Positions 25,524-35,059 are shown, counted from the first letter of the stretch. The stretch is 64,000 nt of DNA from Oscillospiraceae bacterium (GCA_021203065.1 JAJQBX010000021.1:62001-126000); one strand, 5' to 3'. The notes: generated from the sequence alone by a model not told the origin. A program made the numbers and translations.

Positions 25524-27069
25524 AAAAATTTACGACATGCTGAACGAGCTTGCAGACAAGGCAGGATGTTCAGCGGAAAAGGAAGCCTACAACGAGGTCC
25601 GCACAATGATGCAGGAAAGCTCCATAAAGCAGTATGCAATCCTTGGCGATGTCAATTCCGGTAAGAGCACGATAATCAACGCCCTTGCAGGAGAAAAGAT
25701 ACTTCCTGCAACAGTGATGGCAAACGAGCACGACAACGTAGCTTTCGTCGAGTCGGGCGAGCACCAGTGCCGCTGGGTTGAACTGGCTCTTGAGGCATAT
25801 GCGGGAGGAAAGACAGCCGACGTTAAGTCTCCTCTTTGGTTCATGGATGCGGCTGTCTATGTCTTCTCAGCCACCGCTCCGTTCTCACAGCAGGATGTCG
25901 ACGCCATCAGGGCATGTATCGCCCATGGAGTGCCCTGCTCGCTGGTTGTCGGAAAGATAGACGTGGTTGATGAGGCGGAGAGAAGCGAGGTCATCTCTTA
26001 TGTCAGAGCTCAGGCTGAGCGTTTCTTCGGAACGGATTCGGTAATTATAATCAACGCTAAAGATACCGAAGCCACAAAGCAGGCGATTCTTGGCGAATTT
26101 GCCTCCGCAGAGGATAGCCGTGACATCCGTGAGTATATGCTGGCGGTGAGCTATGCAAGAACGCTCAAGGAAAATATCACGAAAAAATATGAGGAGGCAA
26201 AGAAAAATATGCAGGCAGTTACCAACAAGGAAGCCAAGACCAAGCAGGATATTCTGGGCAGGAAGATTGTGTGGGACGGAATCGAGCTTGAAATCGAGTC
26301 CCGCAAGATGAGGCTCATTGAGGATATGTCGGTTGAAATGAACCGCCTTTACTCCGAGTGCATCGCTCATCTCACCGACAGCGCAATGCAGGCTAAGTCC
26401 CCGAAGGATTGGTGGGAGAAGTCGCTCGAGGATGAGTTCGGAAGAGAAATCACCAGCATTTCAAACCAGATTGACAGAATGATCTGCTACCGTGTCGCAG
26501 GAGACAGAGACTGGCTCGTCCACACCGTTGAGGAGAAATTCGGCTCACAGCTTTCAATCGATACCTCCAATACCAAGGCGCAGCTTGAAAGTGCCATGTT
26601 CGGTCTGGCTCCCGAAAAGCTGAACGACGTCAGCAAGGGAAAGAATATCGCAATAGCAGGCTTGGCTGTCTCATCGGTTGCCCTTTGCGCAGTTTTAGCC
26701 TACCCGGTAATCACAATGCACGCCGTCAACATCCTTTCGTGGGCAGTAGCTGGAGTTGCAGTAGCGGGAACAGGCTTCTGGACATTCATGGAGACAAAGA
26801 AGGACCTTGGCGAGAAGCATGAGTGCCTCAAGTCTGAAATCGCAAGATACATCCTTGGAAGCCGTGATGACAACATCGAAATCCTGAAAAAGAATATCGA
26901 GTACGGCTATGACAACATGAACATCTCCATTCAGGATCTCGAGATGGCAACCACCAAAGCACCCGCAAGCAAGGACGACAAGAAGACCTATGAGGACTTT
27001 AAGACCTTATCCGATTTGAATCGCAATTGCGATGAAATAGTAAACTCGCTTCTTTCCGAAGCAAAATAA
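25516..27069 (+). CDS. Dynamin-like GTPase 2 with degenerate G3
   Basis: 517 residues from ATG 25516 (AAGGAGG upstream). G1 GDVNSGKST (about 44-52) and G4 VVGKIDVVD (about 145-153) are intact. The region that should hold G3 DxPG reads ADVKSPLWFMDAAVYVF, with no DxxG, and the G domain is shorter than in its neighbours. A helical stalk follows, then two hydrophobic segments at about 375-420 (IAIAGLAVSSVALCAVLAY, ILSWAVAGVAVAG). It probably binds nucleotide but hydrolyses it poorly, acting as the partner subunit of a heteromer, as in tandem pairs such as Campylobacter DLP1/DLP2. 21 bases separate it from GTPase 3. Confidence 0.8.
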   Translation: MNEKIYDMLNELADKAGCSAEKEAYNEVRTMMQESSIKQYAILGDVNSGKSTIINALAGEKILPATVMANEHDNVAFVESGEHQCRWVELALEAYAGGKTADVKSPLWFMDAAVYVFSATAPFSQQDVDAIRACIAHGVPCSLVVGKIDVVDEAERSEVISYVRAQAERFFGTDSVIIINAKDTEATKQAILGEFASAEDSRDIREYMLAVSYARTLKENITKKYEEAKKNMQAVTNKEAKTKQDILGRKIVWDGIELEIESRKMRLIEDMSVEMNRLYSECIAHLTDSAMQAKSPKDWWEKSLEDEFGREITSISNQIDRMICYRVAGDRDWLVHTVEEKFGSQLSIDTSNTKAQLESAMFGLAPEKLNDVSKGKNIAIAGLAVSSVALCAVLAYPVITMHAVNILSWAVAGVAVAGTGFWTFMETKKDLGEKHECLKSEIARYILGSRDDNIEILKKNIEYGYDNMNISIQDLEMATTKAPASKDDKKTYEDFKTLSDLNRNCDEIVNSLLSEAK

Positions 27070-27090
27070 AATAACAGAGGAGATACGATT

Positions 27091-29202
27091 ATGAACACAG
27101 CAGTATTCAAGGAAACAGTAACCCAGCTTGACGAACAGCTCGACAAGCTTCTTGCGATAGCTGAGAGCACCGGCACTCAGCAGGACGTAGTGGAGCAGGT
27201 TCTTGAACTCAAGGAGAAGAATCAGGGCAAGGACTTCAAGGTTCTCGTAATGGGAGAATTCTCCACCGGCAAGTCGACGATGATAAATGCGCTCATCGGC
27301 GAGCCTATTCTTCCCGAAAAGGCAGTCACAGCGACAGCCATCATCACAGAAATCAAGTATGGCGAAGAGAAGAAAGCCGTCATCTATCCCATCCCCGGCA
27401 AGTGGAAGGGCGGAGACGAGCCGTTTGAAGTGCCGGTGACAGAATTAAAGAAGTATCTTCTTATCAACCACAACATCAAGGACGCCAAGGAAACTCAGGA
27501 GGAAATAAACCACCTCATCAACGGCGTCGAGGACAGGGAAGAGGACTCCCATCAGGAGGGCAACGTCATCGCTTCTCCGTTCGAAAGAGCTGAGATATTC
27601 CTGCCTCTTGACATCCTCAAGGACGGCGTCGAGATTATCGACTCTCCCGGTCTTAACGACCCTGCAAGCCACGGTGACATCACCCATAACTATCTCCCGA
27701 ATGCTCATGCAATCATCTTCTGCATGAGCGGTCACAGGGCATACTCCCTCACGGAAAAGGAGACCCTTGAAAAGCTGAATTCGATGAGATACACCACCCC
27801 GATATTCGTGGTTACATATTTCGACCAGATCTGCGCCAATATCGATGACGGCGATAGAGAGCCCGAGGAAGTGGAGCATGAAATCGATCAGTTCAAGAGA
27901 ACCGTCTGCGCAGACATTTCAAAGCACACAGACCTTGTGAATGAGCAGTACACCTCGCTTCTCGGCGGCAACGGAATCTTCTTCGTCTCTTCACGTGACG
28001 CAAAGAAAGCCAAGCACTCCGATCCTTGGAACGACGAGCTCTACGAGCAGTCAGGCTACAAGGCATTCGAGAGCTATCTGAGCGACTACTTGGTCAAGTG
28101 CAAAGGCAGCGAGCTTTCAAAGATGATTGTCGAGGGCATAAGAGTTGCCGGCGTCGAAGCCACCAGAAGCCTCAACGAACAGTATAATGCCGCCGACCTT
28201 TCGCTCGAGGAATTTGAGCAGAGGATGGAGGAGGTTCAGGCTAAGATGGAGTCTGCCAAAGCTCAGGCTGACCTCTTCGTAAAGAGCTTCGATATTGAAC
28301 TCAGTAAGGTTTTGTCCGACCTCAAGACCACCTGCCGTCAGCTCCCAAAGGACGCCTATGCTCAGGTTGACAGCTGGAAGAGCTCCTACAAGTGCTCTGT
28401 AAAGCAGGAGGTTCTTCACCCGAAGAGAACTGCAGAAGCCATCGCAAAGGAATTTGAGATGCATATGCAGAACCAGTACGAGAGCTTTGCACTCGAGTGG
28501 TCAGAAAACGTTCTCAAGCCGGAAGTAACCGAGAAGATGAAGAAAATCGGCGAGAAGCTCGAGGGCAGAGCAAAGGACCTCGATGCCACCATCAACGACA
28601 TCAAGACCGGTCTTAACCTGACCCATTCCTCTCCCGACGAGCTCAGCTCCACAACCTCCAAGGTTGTATCTGTCATCTATGGCTTGCTTACGTTCGATGT
28701 AATCGGAGCAAGCTCCGGTGCTGCAGTCGGAATGAGCGGTCTCATTCAGGGAATTGCGGCTAATATCGGCATAAATCTCGTAGTTATGGCTATTCTCGGA
28801 TCTACTGTCGGTCTTCCGGGTCTTCCGATTGTTATCGCCGGTGAGATTGTTCAGATTCTTATTTCCGGAACAAGAAACAAGGAGATCATCAAGAAGAAGG
28901 TCTGCAACAAGATTGTCGAGCAGTATAAGAAGGTTCTTTCTGAGCCGCAGGAAGTGGACAAGCTTGTAGACAACATGTATTCTCAGCTTCAGGAGCAGTT
29001 CGCCACTCTCAGCGATGGTGCCAAGAAAGCGACATTCTCAGACATCGAGAAAATCCAGCTCGAGTCCGAGCAGCTCCTCGAAGACAAGAAGAACGGTGAG
29101 CAGGCAATCAACGAGCGTAAGGAGAACATCCAGAAGTGGATTTCGGAAATCAACGAAATCGTCGAAACCTCCTACAACATCCGCAACAACTCATTGGCAT
29201 AA
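27091..29202 (+). CDS. Dynamin-like GTPase 3
   Basis: 703 residues, GAGGAG upstream. A full bacterial dynamin-like protein: G1 GEFSTGKST (55-63), G2 Thr in AVTATAII, G3 DSPG (184-187), G4-like VVTYFDQI (241-248). The insert at about 105-165 is Lys/Glu-rich. The stalk has long heptad-like helices (about 370-420), and the hydrophobic paddle spans about 540-600 (SGAAVGMSGLIQGI, LPIVIAGEIVQILISG). The longest and best-conserved of the three and probably the main membrane-active subunit. A strong hairpin follows before the regulator gene. Confidence 0.9.
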   Translation: MNTAVFKETVTQLDEQLDKLLAIAESTGTQQDVVEQVLELKEKNQGKDFKVLVMGEFSTGKSTMINALIGEPILPEKAVTATAIITEIKYGEEKKAVIYPIPGKWKGGDEPFEVPVTELKKYLLINHNIKDAKETQEEINHLINGVEDREEDSHQEGNVIASPFERAEIFLPLDILKDGVEIIDSPGLNDPASHGDITHNYLPNAHAIIFCMSGHRAYSLTEKETLEKLNSMRYTTPIFVVTYFDQICANIDDGDREPEEVEHEIDQFKRTVCADISKHTDLVNEQYTSLLGGNGIFFVSSRDAKKAKHSDPWNDELYEQSGYKAFESYLSDYLVKCKGSELSKMIVEGIRVAGVEATRSLNEQYNAADLSLEEFEQRMEEVQAKMESAKAQADLFVKSFDIELSKVLSDLKTTCRQLPKDAYAQVDSWKSSYKCSVKQEVLHPKRTAEAIAKEFEMHMQNQYESFALEWSENVLKPEVTEKMKKIGEKLEGRAKDLDATINDIKTGLNLTHSSPDELSSTTSKVVSVIYGLLTFDVIGASSGAAVGMSGLIQGIAANIGINLVVMAILGSTVGLPGLPIVIAGEIVQILISGTRNKEIIKKKVCNKIVEQYKKVLSEPQEVDKLVDNMYSQLQEQFATLSDGAKKATFSDIEKIQLESEQLLEDKKNGEQAINERKENIQKWISEINEIVETSYNIRNNSLA

Positions 29203-29211
29203 TAAAATCTG

Positions 29212-29247
29212 CCCAAGGCACCCGGCTTCCGGGCTGGGTGCCTCGGG
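29212..29247 (+). other. Intercistronic hairpin between GTPase 3 and LytTR gene
   Basis: CCCAAGGCACCC pairs with GGGTGCCTCGGG with one mismatch around a 12-base centre. No T run follows, so it is more likely an mRNA-stabilising or partial attenuation structure than a full terminator. Confidence 0.6.
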
Positions 29248-29263
29248 GAAAACGGTGATTACT

Positions 29264-29983
29264 ATGGATATTTCGGTCTGCGTATATAGCACAGATAAAA
29301 ACGAAGCGGAAAACCTGCAACGATATATCGCTGCAGTTCTGTTCAATGCGGACTATCGGTCGAGGGTCATGTCCTGTTCGACCGATTCGGTATTGAGAAG
29401 CGTGACGATGAAATATCCATTTGTTGATATTCTCTTCCTGCCGGCGACCGCATCCGGAATCAGCTTCGGCGAAGAGCTGAGAAAGGTCAACCGCACAACA
29501 ACGATAGTGTTTGTGTCCGACGACGACAGGAACGTTTTCCGGGCTTTCCGCTCACTTCCTATAGCATACCTTATCAACAACCATGACAAAAAACAGCTTT
29601 CTGAGGCGATTTTAAGAGCCGCTTCGTGGGCGATGGCAGGAAAATCCGTCTTTTACCACGAATCGAGAACCCAGATACTTCAGCTTAAATACAGAGATAT
29701 AGACTACTTCGAAAGTGAATATCGCATTGTTCACATCCATAAGTCGGATGGCGAGTGCGAGACGATAACTGCAAAGCTCGATGAGGTCGAAGCCATGCTT
29801 CCCGCAAACATCTTCTGCAGATGCCATCAGAGCTATTTAGTAAACATTGAAAACATAGACAGATTCAATAAGTCTGACAAGACGGTAATTTTTAAGTCGG
29901 GTGCAATAGTTTTCTCAAGCAAGGCACGGTACCAGACCCTGATAGATGCACTGAAGGGAGATGCGATTTGTGAAACCGTTTGA
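29264..29983 (+). CDS. LytTR DNA-binding regulator with degenerate receiver domain
   Basis: 239 residues from ATG 29264; GTG 29255 is an alternative. Residues about 1-125 have the receiver-domain pattern, but the phosphoacceptor strand reads FVDILFLPATASG, so the Asp at the end of beta-3 is Pro. The conserved Thr/Lys end is also weak (YLINNHDKK). Residues about 130-235 are a LytTR domain (ILQLKYRDIDYFESEYRIV, CRCHQSYLVNIENI), which binds direct repeats. A regulator that is not switched by phosphorylation, probably for this operon. Overlaps the next gene by 14-23 bases. Confidence 0.85.
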   Translation: MDISVCVYSTDKNEAENLQRYIAAVLFNADYRSRVMSCSTDSVLRSVTMKYPFVDILFLPATASGISFGEELRKVNRTTTIVFVSDDDRNVFRAFRSLPIAYLINNHDKKQLSEAILRAASWAMAGKSVFYHESRTQILQLKYRDIDYFESEYRIVHIHKSDGECETITAKLDEVEAMLPANIFCRCHQSYLVNIENIDRFNKSDKTVIFKSGAIVFSSKARYQTLIDALKGDAICETV

Positions 29984-30599
29984 AATTACGAATAAAAAAG
30001 ATGAACTGAAGAACGCAAATGGCGAGATTATCGGAATTCTTCCTGTGCCGACAGACGAAATGCTCGAGGGGCTCAGAATACAGACGGTAAACGGTTCTGG
30101 CATGGAAAGACTTAGCGTCATAACAAACATAGAAGAGGATGAGACAGAGGAGGATGAGGGCTGGCAGTTCAGCGAAATCCCTGCCGATGTCACCCGGCTC
30201 ACCGTTGAGAGAATAATGCATGAGCTTGCCGGAGAGGGCTGGTTTGGCTTCAACAAGGAGGACGGCTACAGCATCTCTGACATAATTGAGCTTCTCTCGG
30301 AAAGGACCTTTGTCCAGCTTTCCGAACTCACCCTTGCAAACATAAGAGCCTGCCTTGGCTCGGGCGGAAAGGTTATTGCATATTTTCCTGACCTCGTGTG
30401 GAGGGAATATTTCGGTCAGCTCCCGACACTTCCGAGCGAAGTCTTGGGAATGAGGGTGGTCGAGATAGCAGAAATAGACAACAACGACGAAATCACTGTC
30501 AACGACCTTTCAGATGCCGACGGAGAGGGAAAGAGAATCGACAAAGGCTCTTTCGAATGGCTCTCCAAGGACGGCTGGATGCTGGAGGTGTACAAATGA
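29970..30599 (+). CDS. C39-peptidase-like protein lacking catalytic residues
   Basis: 209 residues from GTG 29970 (AAGGGAG 9 bases upstream; ATG 29961 is also in frame). The second half has the layout of C39-like peptidases: IRACLGSGGKVIAYFP, then GMRVVEIAEIDNNDEITVND, GEGKRIDKGSFEWL and WMLEV. In active members His precedes the VVV strand and Cys opens the domain; here the His place is Met-Arg and no aligned Cys is seen. If the fold call is right it would be a pseudo-peptidase, perhaps a peptide-binding subunit. Overlaps the next gene by 4 bases (ATGA). Confidence 0.5.
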   Translation: MKPFEITNKKDELKNANGEIIGILPVPTDEMLEGLRIQTVNGSGMERLSVITNIEEDETEEDEGWQFSEIPADVTRLTVERIMHELAGEGWFGFNKEDGYSISDIIELLSERTFVQLSELTLANIRACLGSGGKVIAYFPDLVWREYFGQLPTLPSEVLGMRVVEIAEIDNNDEITVNDLSDADGEGKRIDKGSFEWLSKDGWMLEVYK

Positions 30600-31060
30600 A
30601 TAATTACACCGATTTCAAGGAATGGCTGAGCGCAGTGAGATATTCCCGCAATGTCAGTATGCTCATTCCGATGGAAGCATGTATGGGCTATCCGGTCGCC
30701 GTAAAGCAGGGTGAAGAGTTCATCCTCCCGTTTTTCCGGGTTGCCTCAACCAAGAACATTGACAGGCTTTCACCGCCATTCTGCTACATAAGAATCAGCT
30801 ATCCCTCCGGGGTGATACTGACATATAACAACCTAAGAACTCTTCCCGACTGGGAAGATGTCGATTGGAACAGTACTCTTGACAACACCGATAGCGGTGA
30901 AAGAACGCCGAAGCTTGACCGTTACTACCGGGCACTTTCCGGCTGCTCATCTGCGCCGCCGGATAATGAACAGCTTGACCGGTTGCTTCTTGGCAGCCTC
31001 AGCCAGCCGCTTTCAGAATGGTACGAAAAACTTATTGCGGAAGCAAAAAAATACAGATAA
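30596..31060 (+). CDS. Unknown protein of the GTPase/HerA operon
   Basis: 154 residues; start ATG 30596 in the ATGA overlap with the gene before, GGAGG upstream. Soluble, mixed alpha/beta with a Pro-rich centre (DRLSPPFCYIRISYPSG) and a helical end (SEWYEKLIAEAKKY). No family recognised. Its tight coupling to both neighbours makes it an integral part of the system. Confidence 0.7.
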   Translation: MNNYTDFKEWLSAVRYSRNVSMLIPMEACMGYPVAVKQGEEFILPFFRVASTKNIDRLSPPFCYIRISYPSGVILTYNNLRTLPDWEDVDWNSTLDNTDSGERTPKLDRYYRALSGCSSAPPDNEQLDRLLLGSLSQPLSEWYEKLIAEAKKYR

Positions 31061-31073
31061 GGGGAGTTTAGTC

Positions 31074-31802
31074 ATGAAGATTATTGAGCTATTCATCAGA
31101 CCGTTTGCAAAAGAAAACGAAGTAAAAACCAAGCTGATTGTGAATAACAGGAGCAAAAAAGAAGAGATAACCAGCAAGGACAACCGACTGACAAGCCTTG
31201 TCGTCAATCAGCCGATGAGAAAGTGGCTGACTCCCTACAAGAAGAAGCTGTTCGTGTGGGAGGGCTTCCTGCCGGAGATAATCGAGGAGTTCAACGACAG
31301 CTCCCTGAGCTTCGTATTCCACGGCTGTAAAGCGGACTACGCCATTTTCAAAAAGACAATCTGCGAACAGCAGGAAAAAATCAACCGCAACGGTGAAACG
31401 GCGCATGTCGAATTTGCAAAATTCAGAGAGGATAAGTGGAGTCCCGACGGCGGCATGGAAATCCTGACAGAAAGCCTTGACACAATGCGTTCTGTAGCCG
31501 AAGACTGGAGCGACGACGACCTGATAGATAAGATAGATGAACTGAAAGCCGAAATTGGCGGGCAAAGCGTCAGACCAGTTCCCGATGATACTGCAATCCA
31601 TGAGGTTACCAAGGCTTTGCTCGAAGAATACGGAAGCGAAGACCCAAGCGAAATCGAAAAATCCTGCTATCTATATGCATTTCCCGATGCGGCAGAAAAG
31701 GTATACGGTATATGGTTGAGCTTCGCCGACCGCAGTACAAACGAAAAATTGGCTGACATCCCCGCAAAGATTGAAGCCGTATTTGAAGATAAGAAAGGAT
31801 GA
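31074..31802 (+). CDS. Unknown protein preceding the HerA-like ATPase
   Basis: 242 residues with AGGGGAG upstream of ATG 31074. No membrane segments. The N-terminal 140 residues are beta/alpha (KLIVNNRSKKEEI, LSFVFHGCKADYAIF), and the C-terminal 100 are acidic helices (ALLEEYGSEDPSEIEKSCYL). It overlaps the ATPase gene by 4 bases (ATGA), so it may be the dedicated partner of that ATPase. No nuclease or protease motif is visible. Confidence 0.7.
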   Translation: MKIIELFIRPFAKENEVKTKLIVNNRSKKEEITSKDNRLTSLVVNQPMRKWLTPYKKKLFVWEGFLPEIIEEFNDSSLSFVFHGCKADYAIFKKTICEQQEKINRNGETAHVEFAKFREDKWSPDGGMEILTESLDTMRSVAEDWSDDDLIDKIDELKAEIGGQSVRPVPDDTAIHEVTKALLEEYGSEDPSEIEKSCYLYAFPDAAEKVYGIWLSFADRSTNEKLADIPAKIEAVFEDKKG

Positions 31803-34800
31803 ATACCAGTATGAGCGAGAAAAATGAGTTAGCCCTGCAGGAGCCAAAGAATACCGAAATAACCCCAAACGATGAGAAATTGGCAGTTGCGCTCAATACA
31901 GCGGACACGCTTATCCGGATGAAGTATCTTTCTGAGCTTGACAAGATGGAAATCGTTCCTCTTTCAAAGAAGGAAATGGCTATAGCTCCCGAATCAAAGG
32001 TCCGCCTTTACCACATAGGTTGCCTTACCTATGACGAAAAGGAGAGCATCTCCGACAAGCTTTCCGGAGTGTTCAATTCTATTGCCGGCTACGACGCCAC
32101 AGCTGTATTTCTTCTCAGGCATGACGGAACAAAGACAGACCTATACATGGGCACTGCCTGCGACGACCCGCAGAAGGTTCAGCTTGCTTCAAGAACATTT
32201 TCCCGTGCCCTTTCCGGCAATTTCCCCGGCTGTATTTCCGAAAGCAAAACCGAATCGGAGGTCAAGGAGCTTCTTGACGAGGTGATGGACTATGGCAGTG
32301 ACGACCCGCTGGCTGTAGCCTCCATTTCGAGCATCGCTTCAACAAGAGGCGATGGCGAGACCTATCTTCAGGGAATGGAAAAGCTGGTCGACGGCATGAA
32401 CGGAGTGCCTTTCAACCTTGTAATTCTGGCGTCAGCTCTGTCGCCGCAGACCATCTCTTCGGTCAAGAACGGATATGAGAACTTGTATACAGAGTTAGTT
32501 CCGTTCCACAAGATGAGCGCATCGCTATCTGACACCGACAGCGAGAGCTTCTCCCGTGCAATAGGTGAATCTGTTTCTCAGACGGTCACCAAGTCGCAGG
32601 GAACAAGCGAAAATCAGTCGGACACCACCGGCATGTCACGCACTCTCACAAGAACCAAGCAGGATGAGAAGTCCAAGAAGGACAAGGCAGTTGACATCTT
32701 TGCGGCGGTTGCAGGTGTTGCCGGCTCTATTGCAGGTGCAGTAGTAGGTACGGCGTTCGAACAACCGTTTGTCGGTTCGTCAATAGGCAGCAACATTGGC
32801 GGAACTATAGGCAAAGCGGCACAGACAATGATCCAGTCGCCCGGCGGAAGCAGTTCAGAGGGTACTTCGGATAATTCGAGCATTTCAATCAGCAAGGGCA
32901 AGAATTATAACGAGAGCGAAGCAAAGGGCAAGACTGACACCACAACCGATACCATGGGCGACACCCATTCAACCGGACGGACAATGCAGTATTCGATGGA
33001 GAATCGGACGGTTGGCAGTCTTCTCTCCTCAATCGATGTCCATATCGACCGCCTCACCGCATGTGAGGGCAACGGTGCATTCCAGTGTGCCGCATATCTG
33101 ATGGCGGCGGACCAGCCAGCCGCAGTAATGGGAGCAAGCCTCTACCGTTCTCTTCTCACAGGCTCTTCTCCCGAAGCGAGCGTGTCATACGTCAACGTAT
33201 GGCAGGATCATGACGACACAAGAAAGCTCTGCGACTACTTCAAGCATATGAAGCATCCACGCTTCTCAAGCGGCAACGAGCTCTTGGGAGAAGTCACTGC
33301 GACGACAACCACCTCTTCGATGGAGCTTCCCCTGCACTTTGCTTGGCCGAGAAAATCCCTCCCCGGTCTGATGGTGGCATCCCATGCGGAGTTTTCACGT
33401 GACATTATAAAGCGTTCTGAGGACGACAAGGGCGTCGAAATCGGCAACATCACCCACATGGGCAGTGTGAGCGACACGAAAGTCAGCCTGTCCCTTGGCG
33501 AGCTGAGAAAGCACACATTCATTGCCGGTCAGCCCGGCTCAGGAAAGTCAAACTTCTGCTATGTCCTCCTTGACAGACTTTCAAAGCAGGGTGTGCACTT
33601 CTTGGTTGTTGAGCCTGCAAAGGGCGAATATTCGACAGTATTCGGCGGCAGGGAGGATGTCAACGTATACGGAACCAACTCTAAATATGCTCCTCTTCTC
33701 TCGATAAACCCGTTTGCATTCCCCGACGGAATCGATGTCCTTGAGCATATGGACAGGATAATCGAGGTATTCAACGCAAGCTGGCCGATGTATGCCGCCA
33801 TGCCTGCAATTCTCAAGGATGCACTTGAACAGGTCTATGTCGAATGTGGCTGGGATCTTCTTTCAAGCACATGCTCATACTATCCGCCCAAGTTCCCGAC
33901 ATTTACTGACCTCCTTAACATACTCCCGAGAGTAATCAGGGAGGCGGCGTACTCGGAGGAAGTAACAAGTAACTATGTTGGTTCACTTGTCACCCGTGTC
34001 AAGTCGATGACAAACGGCATCTGCGGACAGATATTCTGCTCCGAAGAAATAGACAATAAAAAGCTCTTCGATGAGAATACAATCATCGACATAAGTAGGA
34101 TCGGCTCTGGCGAAACAAAGGCACTGATAATGGGTATTCTCATCATCCGGCTTCAGGAGCACCGTTCCTGCAACAGAGACGGTATAAATCAGGAGCTTAA
34201 GCATGTAACGCTTCTTGAAGAGGCTCACCACCTTTTACGTGCAACATCCGGAGCACAGTCGATGGAGAGTGCCAACGTCCGTGGAATGTCGGTTGAAATT
34301 CTCACCAATGCAATAGCCGAAATGAGAACCTATGGCGAGGGCTTCATTATCGCCGACCAGACCCCGTCAATCATGTCGGAAGCTGTAATCAGCAATACCG
34401 GTTCAAAGATCATCTTCCGCCTGCCGAATATCAGGGACAGAACCCCCGTCAGCGAGGCAGTTTCCCTCAACTCCTCTCAGGTCGAGGAGATAGCAAGACT
34501 CGACACCGGTGTGGCGGTTGTCCACCAGAGCGGATGGCTGAGCCCTGTTCTTTGCAAGATCGACCTCTTCCCGCCGGAGAGCTATTGCCCTCTCGACTAT
34601 CACCCGACAGAAGTTCCAAAGGAGTTTTTGTTAAGAGCAAGAGGCATCTTCTTTGAGCTGCTCCTTTCAAAAAATATGAAAACTGACCCACCGTCGGAGC
34701 AGTTCTGCCTTGACGCAATCAGATTCCTTGGAATGAGTCTGTACCAGAGCGACAAGAAAATGGCATCTCTCATCAAGGGCTACTTGGGTTCCGGCAGTAT

Positions 34801-35059
34801 GGACGCATGGAGCTCGTTTGACGAGCTGTGCCGGGTTGTGAAAGATACTCTGAATACGGACAAGCTCTTCACCCCGTTCCCGAGCGATCCTGTAGAATGG
34901 GACAAGAAAGCAAGGGAGTATCTTTCAGGCTGCCTCGATGCATCCGGCAACACGGTTGACACTCTTCTTGCCACCCTGATAATGAGCAGGAATGCTACCA
35001 ACCCCCGGGCAAAGCAATTCTTCTTCAAATGGCGCAGCAGGGAAAAGTCATCCGACTAA
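31799..35059 (+). CDS. HerA/DUF87-type ATP-binding protein, 1086 residues
   Basis: A large ATPase; start at ATG 31799 in the ATGA overlap (ATG 31811 is also possible). Walker A GQPGSGKSN (577-585) and Walker B VTLLEEAHH (803-811), followed by IIADQTPS and the sensor region IIFRLPNIRDR, give a HerA/VirB4-like motor. The N-terminal 270 residues are a separate alpha/beta domain (YHIGCLTYDEKES; SRALSGNFPGC). Residues about 300-345 are a Gly/Ala-rich hydrophobic stretch that could cross or touch the membrane, flanked by Ser/Thr-rich segments. The C-terminal 200 residues are helical. HerA motors usually pair with a nuclease or effector; here the linked genes are GTPases and a metallopeptidase-like protein, so its load may be protein or membrane-associated DNA. 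Confidence 0.9.
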   Translation: MNTSMSEKNELALQEPKNTEITPNDEKLAVALNTADTLIRMKYLSELDKMEIVPLSKKEMAIAPESKVRLYHIGCLTYDEKESISDKLSGVFNSIAGYDATAVFLLRHDGTKTDLYMGTACDDPQKVQLASRTFSRALSGNFPGCISESKTESEVKELLDEVMDYGSDDPLAVASISSIASTRGDGETYLQGMEKLVDGMNGVPFNLVILASALSPQTISSVKNGYENLYTELVPFHKMSASLSDTDSESFSRAIGESVSQTVTKSQGTSENQSDTTGMSRTLTRTKQDEKSKKDKAVDIFAAVAGVAGSIAGAVVGTAFEQPFVGSSIGSNIGGTIGKAAQTMIQSPGGSSSEGTSDNSSISISKGKNYNESEAKGKTDTTTDTMGDTHSTGRTMQYSMENRTVGSLLSSIDVHIDRLTACEGNGAFQCAAYLMAADQPAAVMGASLYRSLLTGSSPEASVSYVNVWQDHDDTRKLCDYFKHMKHPRFSSGNELLGEVTATTTTSSMELPLHFAWPRKSLPGLMVASHAEFSRDIIKRSEDDKGVEIGNITHMGSVSDTKVSLSLGELRKHTFIAGQPGSGKSNFCYVLLDRLSKQGVHFLVVEPAKGEYSTVFGGREDVNVYGTNSKYAPLLSINPFAFPDGIDVLEHMDRIIEVFNASWPMYAAMPAILKDALEQVYVECGWDLLSSTCSYYPPKFPTFTDLLNILPRVIREAAYSEEVTSNYVGSLVTRVKSMTNGICGQIFCSEEIDNKKLFDENTIIDISRIGSGETKALIMGILIIRLQEHRSCNRDGINQELKHVTLLEEAHHLLRATSGAQSMESANVRGMSVEILTNAIAEMRTYGEGFIIADQTPSIMSEAVISNTGSKIIFRLPNIRDRTPVSEAVSLNSSQVEEIARLDTGVAVVHQSGWLSPVLCKIDLFPPESYCPLDYHPTEVPKEFLLRARGIFFELLLSKNMKTDPPSEQFCLDAIRFLGMSLYQSDKKMASLIKGYLGSGSMDAWSSFDELCRVVKDTLNTDKLFTPFPSDPVEWDKKAREYLSGCLDASGNTVDTLLATLIMSRNATNPRAKQFFFKWRSREKSSD

